Source: a bacterium 1xD42-67 (lineage in GTDB: Bacteria; Bacillota; Clostridia; Oscillospirales; Oscillospiraceae). From it: 64,000 nucleotides of DNA. The translations under genes and the position numbers were made by a program. Where the stretch lies: positions 1 through 64,000 of the forward strand of contig RAYO01000017.1 of the NCBI GenBank assembly GCA_003612335.1, written 5' to 3'. The notes under the pieces were generated by a model, which did no database searches, had not been told where the DNA came from, and saw only the letters and a program-made list of their open reading frames with translations. Below, in pieces: positions 40,122 to 49,199 of the stretch (its first letter is position 1; each line of letters begins with the position of its first letter).

Positions 40122-41294
40122 TTACAGGCCCTCCATCATCTGAGCGAACCGGGGCAGGAATCGGGCAAGGTCCTGTTCCCCCTGGTACTCCACGAACAGG
40201 ACGGTGTCCCCCTGGCGGAGGACCAGGCGGGTGCAGGGATAGGCGTCCCGCTCCGGGTCGAAGGTGTCGTGGGAGATCAGGATCTGGTCCAGACCGCAGA
40301 CCGGAGCGAGGGGCTGATACTCCCCGCCGTTCCACAGGATACGGCTCTCCTCCTTCGCCCGCTCCTCCGCCAGCCAGGGGAAGAGGTAACGGCAGGCGCT
40401 GAGCTTCAGATAGGGGGCGTCGCCGGTGGGGACGCCGTGTCCGGCCCAGGCGCGCTCCTGGAAGTACCAGCGCTCCGGCATGAGCAGGGAGCGGTCGTGG
40501 GAGATACGATCCATATAGTCGGGCCACAGCAGAGAGATCTGGAGGTCCGGCCCCTCGATCTCCTCCAGGGTGACGAATCCGGAGCCCTCCAGGGGATAGG
40601 ACCGATCGGACAGGCCGGTGAAGAGGATCAGGGTCTCGGCCAGCACCACAGCCAGGAGCAGCGTCCCCGCCGCCAGCAGGCCGCCCCCGCGGGCGCGCCG
40701 GGGCGGCATCCTTCCGGCGGAGACCGCTCTCCGGTGCCGGTGCAGGGAGATCAGCCCCAGCAGCCAGGACAGGTCCACCAGCGCCAGTCCCAGGACAGAC
40801 AGGATCAGCGGGATCAGAGGACAGCGGCTCATCGTCTCTATGGGGGACCAGCGCAGGTCGTACCAGGAAACGGAGACCCGCTGCCAATAGAGGGACAGCA
40901 GCAGGAGACCAGATACCAGCAGCCCCAGCCCGCCCAGCAGCTTCCGCCGGAAGAACCGTTTCAGTGCATGATCCCAGATCTGCGGATCGGTGTGGGCCTG
41001 GGCCTGCGGGTCCTCCGTCACGAAGACGGCGAAGTCCCGGCGGAGCAGCCCCAGATACCTCCAGCCCGCCTCCTCATAGAGCGCGTTCAGCTCCGGGTCG
41101 GTCCAGTCCGGCTTGCTCGGGGCTGGCTCCAGGTGGTACCGGAGGGAAGCGGGCGCCCCCCGCTCGAAGATCGTGAAGGGCCCTGCCGTTAGGGCGAAGG
41201 TCAGCCCCTTGGCCGCCTGTCTCTCCAGCCAGCCCTCCAGGCTGGGGATGTCATAGCCGTTCACCGGCGTAAAGCGGATCGTCAGCCTGCTCAT
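40122..41294 (-). CDS. DUF2812 membrane protein (first of pair)
   Basis: 390 residues. DUF2812 domain at ~5-115 (Y-D-I-P-S-L-E-G-W-L-E-R-Q-A-A-K-G, later R-Y-H-L-E-P), then four membrane helices around residues 125-260 and a C-terminal soluble domain. It shares layout with the downstream gene, 29 bp away, and is probably a tandem duplicate. Its ATG overlaps the PadR stop codon (ATGA), so it is translated with PadR. Function unknown. Confidence 0.85.
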   Translation of the reverse strand: MSRLTIRFTPVNGYDIPSLEGWLERQAAKGLTFALTAGPFTIFERGAPASLRYHLEPAPSKPDWTDPELNALYEEAGWRYLGLLRRDFAVFVTEDPQAQAHTDPQIWDHALKRFFRRKLLGGLGLLVSGLLLLSLYWQRVSVSWYDLRWSPIETMSRCPLIPLILSVLGLALVDLSWLLGLISLHRHRRAVSAGRMPPRRARGGGLLAAGTLLLAVVLAETLILFTGLSDRSYPLEGSGFVTLEEIEGPDLQISLLWPDYMDRISHDRSLLMPERWYFQERAWAGHGVPTGDAPYLKLSACRYLFPWLAEERAKEESRILWNGGEYQPLAPVCGLDQILISHDTFDPERDAYPCTRLVLRQGDTVLFVEYQGEQDLARFLPRFAQMMEGL

Positions 41295-41602
41295 CGCGTT
41301 TCCTCCTCTCCATCCGCCACGCAGGCCCGCAGGCGGGCCAGCTCCTCCGCGAAGGCATCCCGCCCCTTTGGGGTGATCTGATAGGTCCGCTTCCGGCCCT
41401 CCACCCCGGTCTCCTCCAGGAGGCCCTCCTCCTGGAACTTGGCCAGCAGGGTATACAGCGTCCCCGGCCCCAGCCGCACCCGGCCCGCCGTCTTCCGTTC
41501 CACGAAAGCGCCGATCTCGGTGCCGCACATCTCCCGATCCAGGAAGGCCATGAGCACATAATACATCGGCTCGGTCAGCGGTCCCTTCTCCCGTCCTGAC
41601 AC
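41291..41602 (-). CDS. PadR-family regulator
   Basis: 103 residues. PadR winged helix with L-T-E-P-M-Y-Y-V-L-M-A-F, the G-P-G-T-L-Y-T-L-L-A-K-F recognition helix and the wing R-K-R-T-Y-Q-I-T-P-K-G. A short C-terminal helix gives the small PadR-s2 form. The GTG start follows AGGAGG by 7 bp. A perfect dyad sits just past its -10 element, so it likely represses its own operon until a ligand binds. Confidence 0.94.
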   Translation of the reverse strand: MSGREKGPLTEPMYYVLMAFLDREMCGTEIGAFVERKTAGRVRLGPGTLYTLLAKFQEEGLLEETGVEGRKRTYQITPKGRDAFAEELARLRACVADGEEETR

Positions 41603-41633
41603 AGAGACACCTCCTCTCAGATCATCGTCCTTT

Positions 41634-41678
41634 AATATCGTCTAACGATATTATAACAGGATATCATCTCTCTGTCAA
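41634..41678 (-). promoter_or_regulatory. Consensus promoter with PadR operator
   Basis: Perfect TTGACA (41673-41678), 17-bp spacer, perfect TATAAT (41650-41655). The dyad AATATCGT (41634-41641) / ACGATATT (41645-41652) with a 3-bp centre overlaps the -10 and the transcription start. Confidence 0.85.
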
Positions 41679-41734
41679 GAGGGATCTGGGGCTGGCGCCC
41701 GCTACAGGATCCGCCCCGAATCCTCACCAAGATT

Positions 41735-41767
41735 CTGACTGCTTTCTCCCGGTCAAGCTCCTATAAT
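41735..41767 (+). promoter_or_regulatory. Possible Spo0A-type promoter of spoIIGA
   Basis: TATAAT (41762-41767) with CTGACT (41735-41740) 21 bp upstream. The B. subtilis spoIIG promoter also has a long spacer and needs Spo0A. No clear Spo0A box was seen, so this is tentative. Confidence 0.3.
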
Positions 41768-41793
41768 AGGACGTGCCGAAAGGAGGAGGAGCT

Positions 41794-42669
41794 GTGACGG
41801 TCATCTACATCGATACCCTGTTCCTCCTCAACGCCCTGGTGGACTACCTCCTCCTGCTGGCTGCGGCCCGGCTGGCTGGGGAGCCCCTCCGCCGCTGGCG
41901 CTTCGCCCTGGGGGCGGTCCTGGGAGGGACGTATGCCGTAGCGATCTTCCTGCCCGGGCTGTCCTTCCTGGCCCATCCTGCATGCCGAATCGCCTCCGCT
42001 GTCCTGATGCTCCTGGTCTCCTACGGCGGGAGCCGCCGGCTGCTCCGCCAGGGGGTCCTTTTCGTGGCCCTCACCTGTGCTTTCGGGGGCGGCGTGGTGG
42101 CGATCGGCCTGCTGGGCGGGACCGGCCTGTCCCTGGGCAACGGGGTGTTCTACTCCGCTCTGGATCTGAAGATGGTCCTGCTGTCGGCGGCTGTGTGTTA
42201 CGGGGCCCTCACCCTCGTGTTCCAGCGGATCGGGCGGCACAGCGCCGCCTCAGGGGAACTGGTATCCGTCCGGCTGCATCTGGGGGAGCGTTCCGCGGCC
42301 CTCACTGCCCTGATAGACACGGGGAACACCCTCACCGACCCGGTATCCGGACGGCCGGTGATGGTGGCGGAGGGAGAGAGCATCGCCGCGCTCTTCCCCA
42401 AAGACCACTGCCCCAGGCCCAGCGACCTGTCAGACCCCGCCGCCGGGCTGGCCCGGCTGGGGACAGGGGCGTGGCGGACCCGTTTCCGCCTGCTGCCCTA
42501 CCGCAGCGTAGGGGTGGACCGCGGCCTGCTGCTGGCCGTGCGGACAGACCTGCTGGAACTGGACGGCCAGAGGCAGGGCCCGGTGCTGGTGGCCCTGTCC
42601 CCCACCCCTGTGTCCGACGGGGGCGGATATCGGGCCCTGATCGGACCCTTGGATGGAAGAGGTGTTTGA
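41794..42669 (+). CDS. spoIIGA: Sigma-E processing peptidase SpoIIGA
   Basis: 291 residues. Five membrane helices fill the N-terminal half; the C-terminal half holds the aspartic protease motif L-I-D-T-G-N-T-L near residue 176. SpoIIGA cleaves the pro-sequence of sigma-E in the mother cell after septation, in response to the forespore. The GTG at 41794 follows AAAGGAGGAGG. The stop TGA lies 1 bp before the sigE ATG, the classic spoIIG operon layout. Confidence 0.93.
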   Translation: MTVIYIDTLFLLNALVDYLLLLAAARLAGEPLRRWRFALGAVLGGTYAVAIFLPGLSFLAHPACRIASAVLMLLVSYGGSRRLLRQGVLFVALTCAFGGGVVAIGLLGGTGLSLGNGVFYSALDLKMVLLSAAVCYGALTLVFQRIGRHSAASGELVSVRLHLGERSAALTALIDTGNTLTDPVSGRPVMVAEGESIAALFPKDHCPRPSDLSDPAAGLARLGTGAWRTRFRLLPYRSVGVDRGLLLAVRTDLLELDGQRQGPVLVALSPTPVSDGGGYRALIGPLDGRGV

Positions 42670-42670
42670 G

Positions 42671-43393
42671 ATGAAAGGATCTTACATAAAATGGAAGGAG
42701 CGGATCGCCGCTTTCCTGGCCCGGCTGGGCCTGGTCCTGCCTGGCAAGATCATGTATATCGGAGGGAGCGACACCCTGCCCGCCCCCCTGGAGCGGGAGG
42801 AGGAGAGCGAACTGATCGGCCGTCTGGAGCAGGGGGATGGACGGGCCCGGGACCTGCTCATCGAGCATAATCTGCGCCTGGTGGCCTACATCGCCCGACG
42901 CTTCGAGAACACAGGGATCTGCATCGAGGACCTGATCTCCATCGGCACCATCGGCCTGATCAAGGCGGTGGGCACCTATCAGCCCGCCAAGGCCATCAAA
43001 CTGGCCACCTATGCCAGCCGGTGCATCGAGAACGAGATCCTCATGTACCTGCGCAAGACTGCCAATCAAAAAACGGAGCTGTCCTTCGACGAGCCGCTGA
43101 ACACCGACTGGGACGGCAATGAGCTGCTCCTCTCCGACATCCTGGGCACCGACGAGGACCTTGTGGTCCAGCCTCTGGAGGCGGATGTGGACCGGCAGCT
43201 CCTCCGCCAGGCCATGGACCGCCTGGACGAGCGGGAGCGGTATATCATCACCCTGCGCTTCGGCCTGGATGGCCGGCGGGAGTGCACCCAAAAGGAGGTG
43301 GCCGACCAGCTGGGGATCTCCCAGTCCTATATCTCCCGACTGGAGAAGCGGATCATCGCCCGGCTGAAAAAGGAGATCATGAAGATGATGTGA
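42671..43393 (+). CDS. sigE: Sporulation sigma factor SigE
   Basis: 240 residues. A short hydrophobic/basic pro-sequence at the N-terminus precedes regions 2 ([16 protein letters not shown]) and 4 ([12 protein letters not shown]), ending in the helix-turn-helix [19 protein letters not shown]. It directs early mother-cell transcription after SpoIIGA cleavage. No terminator was seen after it. Very likely active, since all regions are intact. Confidence 0.96.
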   Translation: MKGSYIKWKERIAAFLARLGLVLPGKIMYIGGSDTLPAPLEREEESELIGRLEQGDGRARDLLIEHNLRLVAYIARRFENTGICIEDLISIGTIGLIKAVGTYQPAKAIKLATYASRCIENEILMYLRKTANQKTELSFDEPLNTDWDGNELLLSDILGTDEDLVVQPLEADVDRQLLRQAMDRLDERERYIITLRFGLDGRRECTQKEVADQLGISQSYISRLEKRIIARLKKEIMKMM

Positions 43394-43427
43394 CCCTGGG
43401 CCGTTCCATCCTCTCCCTCATTTCGCA

Positions 43428-43456
43428 TTGACATCCGGCAAGATATCCACTAGAAT
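43428..43456 (+). promoter_or_regulatory. Promoter of the antiporter gene
   Basis: Perfect TTGACA (43428-43433), 17-bp spacer, TAGAAT (43451-43456). Confidence 0.75.
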
Positions 43457-43490
43457 AAAGGGAGTTTATAGAGAAAGGAACGGATCTGTC

Positions 43491-44819
43491 ATGGATCGGA
43501 ACGAGAGAAAGATAACGAAGAACGGAGCGGCACTGCTCCCCATCCTGGTGTTCCTGGTGCTGTATCTGGGCATGGGCCTGGTGTTCGAATATGGGATGAA
43601 GATCCCCATGGCCTTTTATGACATCCCCATCGTGGTGGTGTTCATGGTCGCGCTGCTGGTGGCCTGTGTCCAGGACCGGGGGACGCGGTTCGACGAGAAG
43701 CTGTCCATCATGGCCCAAGGCGTGGGGGACAAGAACATCATGACCATGATCCTCATCTTCCTGGTGGCCGGTGTGTTCGTGGGCGTCACCGGGCGCAGCA
43801 GCGCCGAGGCAGTGGCCTATTTCCTGCTGTCCGTCACCCCTGCCTGGGCCTCGGTGGCGGTGCTGTTCATCGCCGCCTGCTTCGTGTCCACCGCGATGGG
43901 CACCTCGGTGGGCACCATCACTCTGATCACTCCCATCGCCGCGGCGGTGTCCAATGTCTCCGGCTTCCCCCTCCCCCTGTGTGTGGGGGCCGTCATGGGC
44001 GGGGCCATGTTCGGAGACAACCTGTCCTTCATCTCCGACACCACTATCGCCGCCTGCAACACCCAGGGCTGTGAGATGCGGGACAAGTTCCGGGCCAACT
44101 TCAAGATCGCGCTGCCCGCCGCCCTGGCGACGCTGGCGGTGATCCTGGTCCAGTCCTTCACTGCGGGAGTGGGCCAGATCCAGATCCCATACTACGACCT
44201 CCTGCTGCTGGTCCCTTACATATTGGTACTGATCGGCGGGATCTCGGGGCTCAACGTGTTCCTGGTGCTGCTGATCGGGATCGTATCGGGAGTAGCCATC
44301 GTACTGCCCACCGGGACGGTGACCTTCATGGAGCTGCTGGGCAGCATGAAGGACGGCGCTGAGGGGATGTTCGAGACCATCATGGTCACGATCCTGGTCT
44401 CCGCCATGTGCGCTCTGATCCGGGAGCAGGGCGGTTTCGCGGCCCTGCTGGCCTTCATCCGCCGGGTGTTCCAGGGCAGAGTGGGCGGCCGTCTGGGCGT
44501 AGGGCTGCTGGTGGGGGCGATGGACATCTCCACGGCAAACAACACGGTGGCCATCGTCATGGCCGGGCCGATCGCCAAGGAGATCAGCGAGGAGTATGGG
44601 ATCGCGCCCAAGGAGTCCGCCTCCCTGCTGGACACCTTCTCCTGCATCTTCCAGGGCGTCATCCCTTACGGCGCCCAGATGCTGGTAGCCATCTCCGCCT
44701 GTGCCGAGGCCGGCTCCAGCGTGTCTGCCTTCCAGATCATGCCCTGCCTGTACTACCCCTATCTCCTGGCAGTGGCCAGCGTGGTCTATATCCTGGTGGG
44801 TGCCGGAAAAAAGAAATGA
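43491..44819 (+). CDS. NhaC-family Na+/H+ antiporter-like transporter
   Basis: 442 residues with about 11 membrane helices. NhaC/ion-transporter family blocks include S-T-A-M-G-T-S-V-G-T-I, F-G-D-N-L-S-F-I-S-D-T-T-I-A-A and D-I-S-T-A-N-N-T-V-A, in which acidic residues bind cations. Members exchange Na+ or organic cations for protons at the inner membrane, or malate/lactate in some cases. ATG 43491 is preceded by AAGGA; the longer frame starting at 43428 begins within the promoter. It is monocistronic, with a strong terminator. Substrate unproven. Confidence 0.88.
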   Translation: MDRNERKITKNGAALLPILVFLVLYLGMGLVFEYGMKIPMAFYDIPIVVVFMVALLVACVQDRGTRFDEKLSIMAQGVGDKNIMTMILIFLVAGVFVGVTGRSSAEAVAYFLLSVTPAWASVAVLFIAACFVSTAMGTSVGTITLITPIAAAVSNVSGFPLPLCVGAVMGGAMFGDNLSFISDTTIAACNTQGCEMRDKFRANFKIALPAALATLAVILVQSFTAGVGQIQIPYYDLLLLVPYILVLIGGISGLNVFLVLLIGIVSGVAIVLPTGTVTFMELLGSMKDGAEGMFETIMVTILVSAMCALIREQGGFAALLAFIRRVFQGRVGGRLGVGLLVGAMDISTANNTVAIVMAGPIAKEISEEYGIAPKESASLLDTFSCIFQGVIPYGAQMLVAISACAEAGSSVSAFQIMPCLYYPYLLAVASVVYILVGAGKKK

Positions 44820-44843
44820 CCCTGGAACAGATATCCCCTTCAA

Positions 44844-44879
44844 ACAGGATGCCCCCGCCGTATGGCGGGGGCATCCTGT
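44844..44879 (+). terminator. Terminator between antiporter and MBOAT partner genes
   Basis: 16-bp perfect stem (44844-44859 with 44864-44879), GTAT loop. The two genes converge here, so it probably works both ways; T-tracts are weak. Confidence 0.75.
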
Positions 44880-44917
44880 ATCTGTACTGATCGGTCCGGC
44901 GGGCCCCCTGTCCGCGA

Positions 44918-45928
44918 TCAGTTGGCGTCGAAGGGGACATCGGACAGCTCCTCAGAGAAAGGGAAGCCCTCTCCCAGCAGATCCTTCAGATCGGACCAGA
45001 GCCGCTGGTCCAGAATCCGGGCGCCGTCCAGATTCAGATGGTCTATGTCCTTATACAGGTCATATCGCTGGGCGAAGTCCGGGTCGTGGGAGTAGTCCAG
45101 ATAGGGCACCCCATACTTCTCCGTCAGTTCTCCCACATAGTGATAGAACCGGGGATAAAGATCGCCGGACCACTGGGAAAAGACATCGTTGTAGGCCTCC
45201 AGATAGGGGGGCGTCACCAGTACCGCCTGCCAGCCCCGCTCCCGGCACAGGTCCAGAGCGCCCTCCAGGGCCTCCATGGCCTCGCTGCTGCACTCCGGAA
45301 AGGTGGGGGCGATCAGGGCGTCGATGTGGTCGTTCCGCACCCGGGCCTGGTCCTCTGGGATAGAAGCCGGGTCGAAGGTCCGGTGGCCGCTGGCCTCATT
45401 CTGGGTGGGGCTGAGCGGGACGTCCTTCAAAAATGCCCCCAAGACGGTATGGATATCGGTGGTGAGGACCGGGGAGAACCGCCGCAGGGCCCAATCCGTC
45501 CAGTCCACATCGATGATGTTGGGGGCAGACAGCGCATCGTAATACCGCCCCTGCTTCCAGAGGAAATTGGCCTCCGGCTCGGTCCAGAAGGGGGTGATGT
45601 AGCTCACAGTGACGATCACCACCGCACCGGGGGCCAGCCGGTCCCCGTGTTCCCTGAGCATCCGCAGGTCGTACTGGGGGATCTGGGCGGACATGCACAG
45701 GTTGAGGAGGACCGCATCCTCCGGCGGATAGAGGAAGGCCAGCATCCCGTGGGAGGAGCCCACTACGGCGATATCCGCCCGTTCGGGCAGATGGGTGAAC
45801 CGCTCCGTCTCATCGGCCAGACGGCCGTTTCGATAGGCGTTGGTCCCCCGGTAGGCCATTCCCAGCAGGTAGACGCAGGCCGCCGCCGCCAGGAGGAGGG
45901 CCAGACATTTGGTCAAAAATCCTTTCAT
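44918..45928 (-). CDS. Secreted SGNH-like partner of an MBOAT acyltransferase
   Basis: 336 residues. One N-terminal membrane anchor (residues ~7-25) is followed by an outside domain beginning A-D-I-A-V-V-G-S-S-H-G-M, the GDSL/SGNH-like nucleophile block. A late D-x-x-H pair (D-I-D-H-L-N-L-D-G-A) completes the triad. Such proteins sit next to MBOAT enzymes and move acetyl or other acyl groups onto surface polysaccharides. It follows the MBOAT gene by 12 bp. The polymer modified is unknown. Confidence 0.8.
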   Translation of the reverse strand: MKGFLTKCLALLLAAAACVYLLGMAYRGTNAYRNGRLADETERFTHLPERADIAVVGSSHGMLAFLYPPEDAVLLNLCMSAQIPQYDLRMLREHGDRLAPGAVVIVTVSYITPFWTEPEANFLWKQGRYYDALSAPNIIDVDWTDWALRRFSPVLTTDIHTVLGAFLKDVPLSPTQNEASGHRTFDPASIPEDQARVRNDHIDALIAPTFPECSSEAMEALEGALDLCRERGWQAVLVTPPYLEAYNDVFSQWSGDLYPRFYHYVGELTEKYGVPYLDYSHDPDFAQRYDLYKDIDHLNLDGARILDQRLWSDLKDLLGEGFPFSEELSDVPFDAN

Positions 45929-45940
45929 CCCGCTCCCCCC

Positions 45941-47380
45941 TTAGAACTGGAAATAGATGAAGGGCACCGACGCCTCTTTGGGGACGAGGAGGACCAGCAG
46001 GACCACGAAGGCCACATACACCGGCCACCGCACCCACACCGGCCAGCCTGACACCAAAGCGATGGCTCCCCCTCTCTCATCGGCCAGGTCGTAGAGGAAG
46101 AGGAGGAGCAGGGACAGCGCCAGACAGCCGGCCAAGATCAGCCCCGGGCTCATGTCCGTCAGGGCCCGGACCACATACCGGACCGGATCCCCGATCCCCC
46201 AGGTCATGTGGCGCAGCACATACAGGGCGTCCCCCATGGTGTTTGCCCGGAAGAAGATCCACAGCAGGCTGACCACGCCGAAGGTGACCACACACCGGAG
46301 CACATGCACCGCCGGGCCCCGGTCCTTTCGGGGGCGCCGCCGGTGCCAGAGGAACTCCAGATCCATCACCAGGGCATGGAACAGCCCCCAAAGGACGAAG
46401 GTCCAGGCCGCTCCGTGCCACAGACCGCTGAGGGTGAAGGTGATCAGCACGAAGAGGCACTTTTTGGCCGCGCCCTTCCGGTTGCCGCCCAGGGGGATGT
46501 AGACATACTCCCGGAACCAGCTGGTCAGGGAGATGTGCCACCGCCGCCAGAACTCAGTGACCGAGGCGGCAAAGTAGGGGGCCCTGAAGTTGACCATCAG
46601 CTCCACCCCCATCATCCGGGCACAGCCCCGGGCGATGTCGGAGTAGCCGCCGAAATCGCAGTAGATCTGGACGGCGAAGGCGCAGGTGGCCAGCACCAGC
46701 GCCCCGCCCTCGTAGCTGCCCAAGTCATTATAGACCGGGTCTACCAGCAGCAGGGCCAGCTGATCGGCCAGCACCATCTTTTTGAAAAAGCCCCAGCCCA
46801 TCAGCTTCAGGCCGCCGGCGGCGTTCTCATAGGTGAAGCTGTGCTCCGTCTTCAGCTGGGGCAGAAGAGCGGACGCCTTCTCGATGGGCCCAGCCACCAG
46901 CTGGGGGAAGAAGGAGACGAACAGGGCGAAGGTGACGAGATCCCGTTCCGGCTCCATGTCCCCCCGATACACGTCCAAGGTGTAGCTGAGCGTCTGGAAG
47001 GTGTAGAAGGAGATGCCCACCGGCAGGACGATGGCCAGCACCGGCGCGGAGAAGGGGATCGACACCGATCGGCACAGAGCGGTGAAGCTCTCGCTGAAGA
47101 AATTGAAGTACTTGAAGAAGAACAGGACCCCCAGGTTCAGCGCCAGGCTCACCGCCACCAGCCCCTTCTTCCATCTGGGCCACCGCTCTCCCCCCAGGGC
47201 GCACAGATAGGCCGCAACCGTGGAGAAGAGGATAAGTAGGATGAACTCCGGCTTCCAGCACATGTAGAAGTAGTAGCTGGCGGCCAGCAGCATATACTTC
47301 CGAAAGCGGAAGGGAAGGGCGTAGTACAGCAGGAAGACGCAGGGGAAGAAGACCATGAACTTGATCGAGTTGAAGAGCAT
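45941..47380 (-). CDS. MBOAT O-acyltransferase (AlgI/DltB-like)
   Basis: 479 residues, mostly membrane helices. The MBOAT core has R-x-x-Y-I-P-L-G-G-N with the catalytic-type H of L-S-G-L-W-H-G-A-A-W-T-F near residue 315. N-terminal F-N-S-I-K-F-M-V-F-F-P is typical of AlgI-like members. It carries an acyl group across the membrane for transfer to an exported glycan, together with the SGNH-like protein encoded downstream. Gene order is MBOAT then partner on the minus strand, 13 bp after folD. Confidence 0.92.
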   Translation of the reverse strand: MLFNSIKFMVFFPCVFLLYYALPFRFRKYMLLAASYYFYMCWKPEFILLILFSTVAAYLCALGGERWPRWKKGLVAVSLALNLGVLFFFKYFNFFSESFTALCRSVSIPFSAPVLAIVLPVGISFYTFQTLSYTLDVYRGDMEPERDLVTFALFVSFFPQLVAGPIEKASALLPQLKTEHSFTYENAAGGLKLMGWGFFKKMVLADQLALLLVDPVYNDLGSYEGGALVLATCAFAVQIYCDFGGYSDIARGCARMMGVELMVNFRAPYFAASVTEFWRRWHISLTSWFREYVYIPLGGNRKGAAKKCLFVLITFTLSGLWHGAAWTFVLWGLFHALVMDLEFLWHRRRPRKDRGPAVHVLRCVVTFGVVSLLWIFFRANTMGDALYVLRHMTWGIGDPVRYVVRALTDMSPGLILAGCLALSLLLLFLYDLADERGGAIALVSGWPVWVRWPVYVAFVVLLVLLVPKEASVPFIYFQF

Positions 47381-47393
47381 CCGTGCCCGCCCC

Positions 47394-48236
47394 CTACCTC
47401 TTGCCCCGGGCCAGAGCGGCCGTGAGGGTGTTCTCCATCAGCATGGCCCGGGTGACCGGACCGGTGCCTCCTGGAACAGGGGTGATATAGGCGGCCCGCT
47501 CCGCCGCAGCCGGGTAGTCCACGTCGCCGCAGAGCCTCCCATCCGGGCCCTGATTCATGGCCACATCGATGACTGCCGCCCCCTCCTTCACCATGTCCCC
47601 GGTGATGAGGCCGGCGCGGCCGGCGGCGGCGATCAGGATGTCCGCCCGGCGGCACTCCTCCGCCAGGTCAGGGGTCTTGGTGTGGCAGATGGTGACGGTC
47701 CCATTTTTCTGGAGCAGCAGCATGGCCTGGGGCTTGCCCACGATGTTGGACCGGCCCACTACCACGCATCGCTTCCCTGCCGGATCGATGTGATGCTCCT
47801 TCAGCAGGCGCATCACCCCCGCCGGGGTACAGGGCAGCAGGGTCCCGGCCCCCAAGACCAGCTCCCCCATGTTCACCGGGTGGACGCAGTCCACGTCCTT
47901 GTCCGGCCGGATGGTCAGCAGGGCCGCCCGTTGGTCCAGATGCTTGGGCAGCGGGAGGAGGAGGAGGATCCCGTCGATGTCCTCCCGCTCGTTGAGGACC
48001 TGGAGGACGCCGGTGAGCTCCTCCTGAGAGATGCCGCCCGGCAGACGGAGGGCATCATAATAGATCCCACACTGCTGGCAGTCCTTCCGCTTCCCCGATT
48101 CATAGGCCAGGGCGGCCGGGTCCTCCCCCACCAGCACCACGGCCAGCCCCGGCTTTTGGACCATGCCCTCCACCCGAAGGCGGACCTCCTCCTTGATCTT
48201 GGCCGCCAGGGCCTTTCCCTCCATCACGATCGCCAT
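47394..48236 (-). CDS. folD: Bifunctional methylene-THF dehydrogenase/cyclohydrolase FolD
   Basis: 280 residues. The Y-E-S-G-K catalytic Lys block near residue 50, D-K-D-V-D-C-V-H-P near 115, G-R-S-N-I-V-G-K-P near 160 and P-V-P-G-G-T-G-P-V-T near 262 are intact. The usual V-Q-L-P-L-P reads L-L-L-P-L-P, so the Gln linked to cyclohydrolase function is Leu; similar changes occur in some clostridial homologues I recall. FolD interconverts methylene-, methenyl- and formyl-tetrahydrofolate. It starts 3 bp after the lgt stop codon. Confidence 0.93.
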   Translation of the reverse strand: MAIVMEGKALAAKIKEEVRLRVEGMVQKPGLAVVLVGEDPAALAYESGKRKDCQQCGIYYDALRLPGGISQEELTGVLQVLNEREDIDGILLLLPLPKHLDQRAALLTIRPDKDVDCVHPVNMGELVLGAGTLLPCTPAGVMRLLKEHHIDPAGKRCVVVGRSNIVGKPQAMLLLQKNGTVTICHTKTPDLAEECRRADILIAAAGRAGLITGDMVKEGAAVIDVAMNQGPDGRLCGDVDYPAAAERAAYITPVPGGTGPVTRAMLMENTLTAALARGKR

Positions 48237-48239
48237 CGA

Positions 48240-49199
48240 CTATCCCTCCTTATCCGTCTCTTTCGGGACAGCGGCCCGAGCAGCCGCCTCGTCCACGAAT
48301 AGTTCCTTTTTCCCGTCCTTATACTTCCACAGGGCCCAGATCAGCACCGCCCCTGCCGCCACACACGTGACAGCGGCAAAGAGCTGGGAGACTCGGATGG
48401 GGGCGCCGAAGAGCTCCCATCCAAAGAGATACAGGCTGTCGGTGCGCAGGCCCTCGATCCAGGCCCTGCCCAGGCCGTACCAGAAGAAATAGAACAGGAA
48501 GCACTGTCCGTCGAATCTCCGCTTCTTCCCCATGAGATAGACCATGATCAGACCTGCAAAGTTCCAGGCGGACTCATAAAAGAAGGTGGGATGTACCCCC
48601 AGCGCCCCGCTGAGGAGGGCCTCGTAGCCCGTCTGATCCACATAGCCCCTCCTCAGCATATCTGCGGCGATGGAGGGCCCGCACATCCGCCAAGGCAGGG
48701 CAGTGACGCCGCCGTATGCCTCCACATTCATGAAGTTGCCCCACCGGCCGATGAGCTGGCCGATGAACAGCCCGTGGACCCCCAGGTCGGCGTAGGCCAG
48801 GAAGCTGAGCCCCCGCTTCCGGCAGAAGAGCATCAGCACGATAGCGGAGGAGATGATGGCTCCGTAGATGGCCAGTCCCCCGTCGCTGTACCGGAGGATG
48901 GCCCCCCAGTTCAGGGAACCGTCCGCCCGCTTGTAAAGATCCAGGTTGAACACCACGTAGTACGCCCGGATCGCCACCAGAGCGGCGGGGACGGCGAAGA
49001 ACATCATGTCGATGATGTCGTCCTCTCCAATCCCGAATCGCTTCCCCCAGCGCATGCACAGATACACCGCCAGGATCAGGCCAGAGGTGATGATGATCCC
49101 ATACCAATAGACGGGCCGGTCCAGGATCGGGATGGTGAACGCCACCCGGTCCAGGGATAGCTCCAGTCCCAGGTCGGGGAAGGACACGGTCTCGATCAC
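48240..49199 (-). CDS. lgt: Prolipoprotein diacylglyceryl transferase Lgt
   Basis: 319 residues with seven membrane helices. The Lgt signature G-R-W-G-N-F-M-N-V-E-A-Y-G lies near residue 140, and H-P-T-F-F-Y-E-S near 195 is conserved. It adds diacylglycerol to the lipobox Cys of lipoproteins such as the one at the left edge. The GTG start at 49199 overlaps the ymfH-like stop (GTGA) and uses GGAGGGGG inside that gene. A charged C-terminal tail extends past the usual end. Confidence 0.95.
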   Translation of the reverse strand: MIETVSFPDLGLELSLDRVAFTIPILDRPVYWYGIIITSGLILAVYLCMRWGKRFGIGEDDIIDMMFFAVPAALVAIRAYYVVFNLDLYKRADGSLNWGAILRYSDGGLAIYGAIISSAIVLMLFCRKRGLSFLAYADLGVHGLFIGQLIGRWGNFMNVEAYGGVTALPWRMCGPSIAADMLRRGYVDQTGYEALLSGALGVHPTFFYESAWNFAGLIMVYLMGKKRRFDGQCFLFYFFWYGLGRAWIEGLRTDSLYLFGWELFGAPIRVSQLFAAVTCVAAGAVLIWALWKYKDGKKELFVDEAAARAAVPKETDKEG

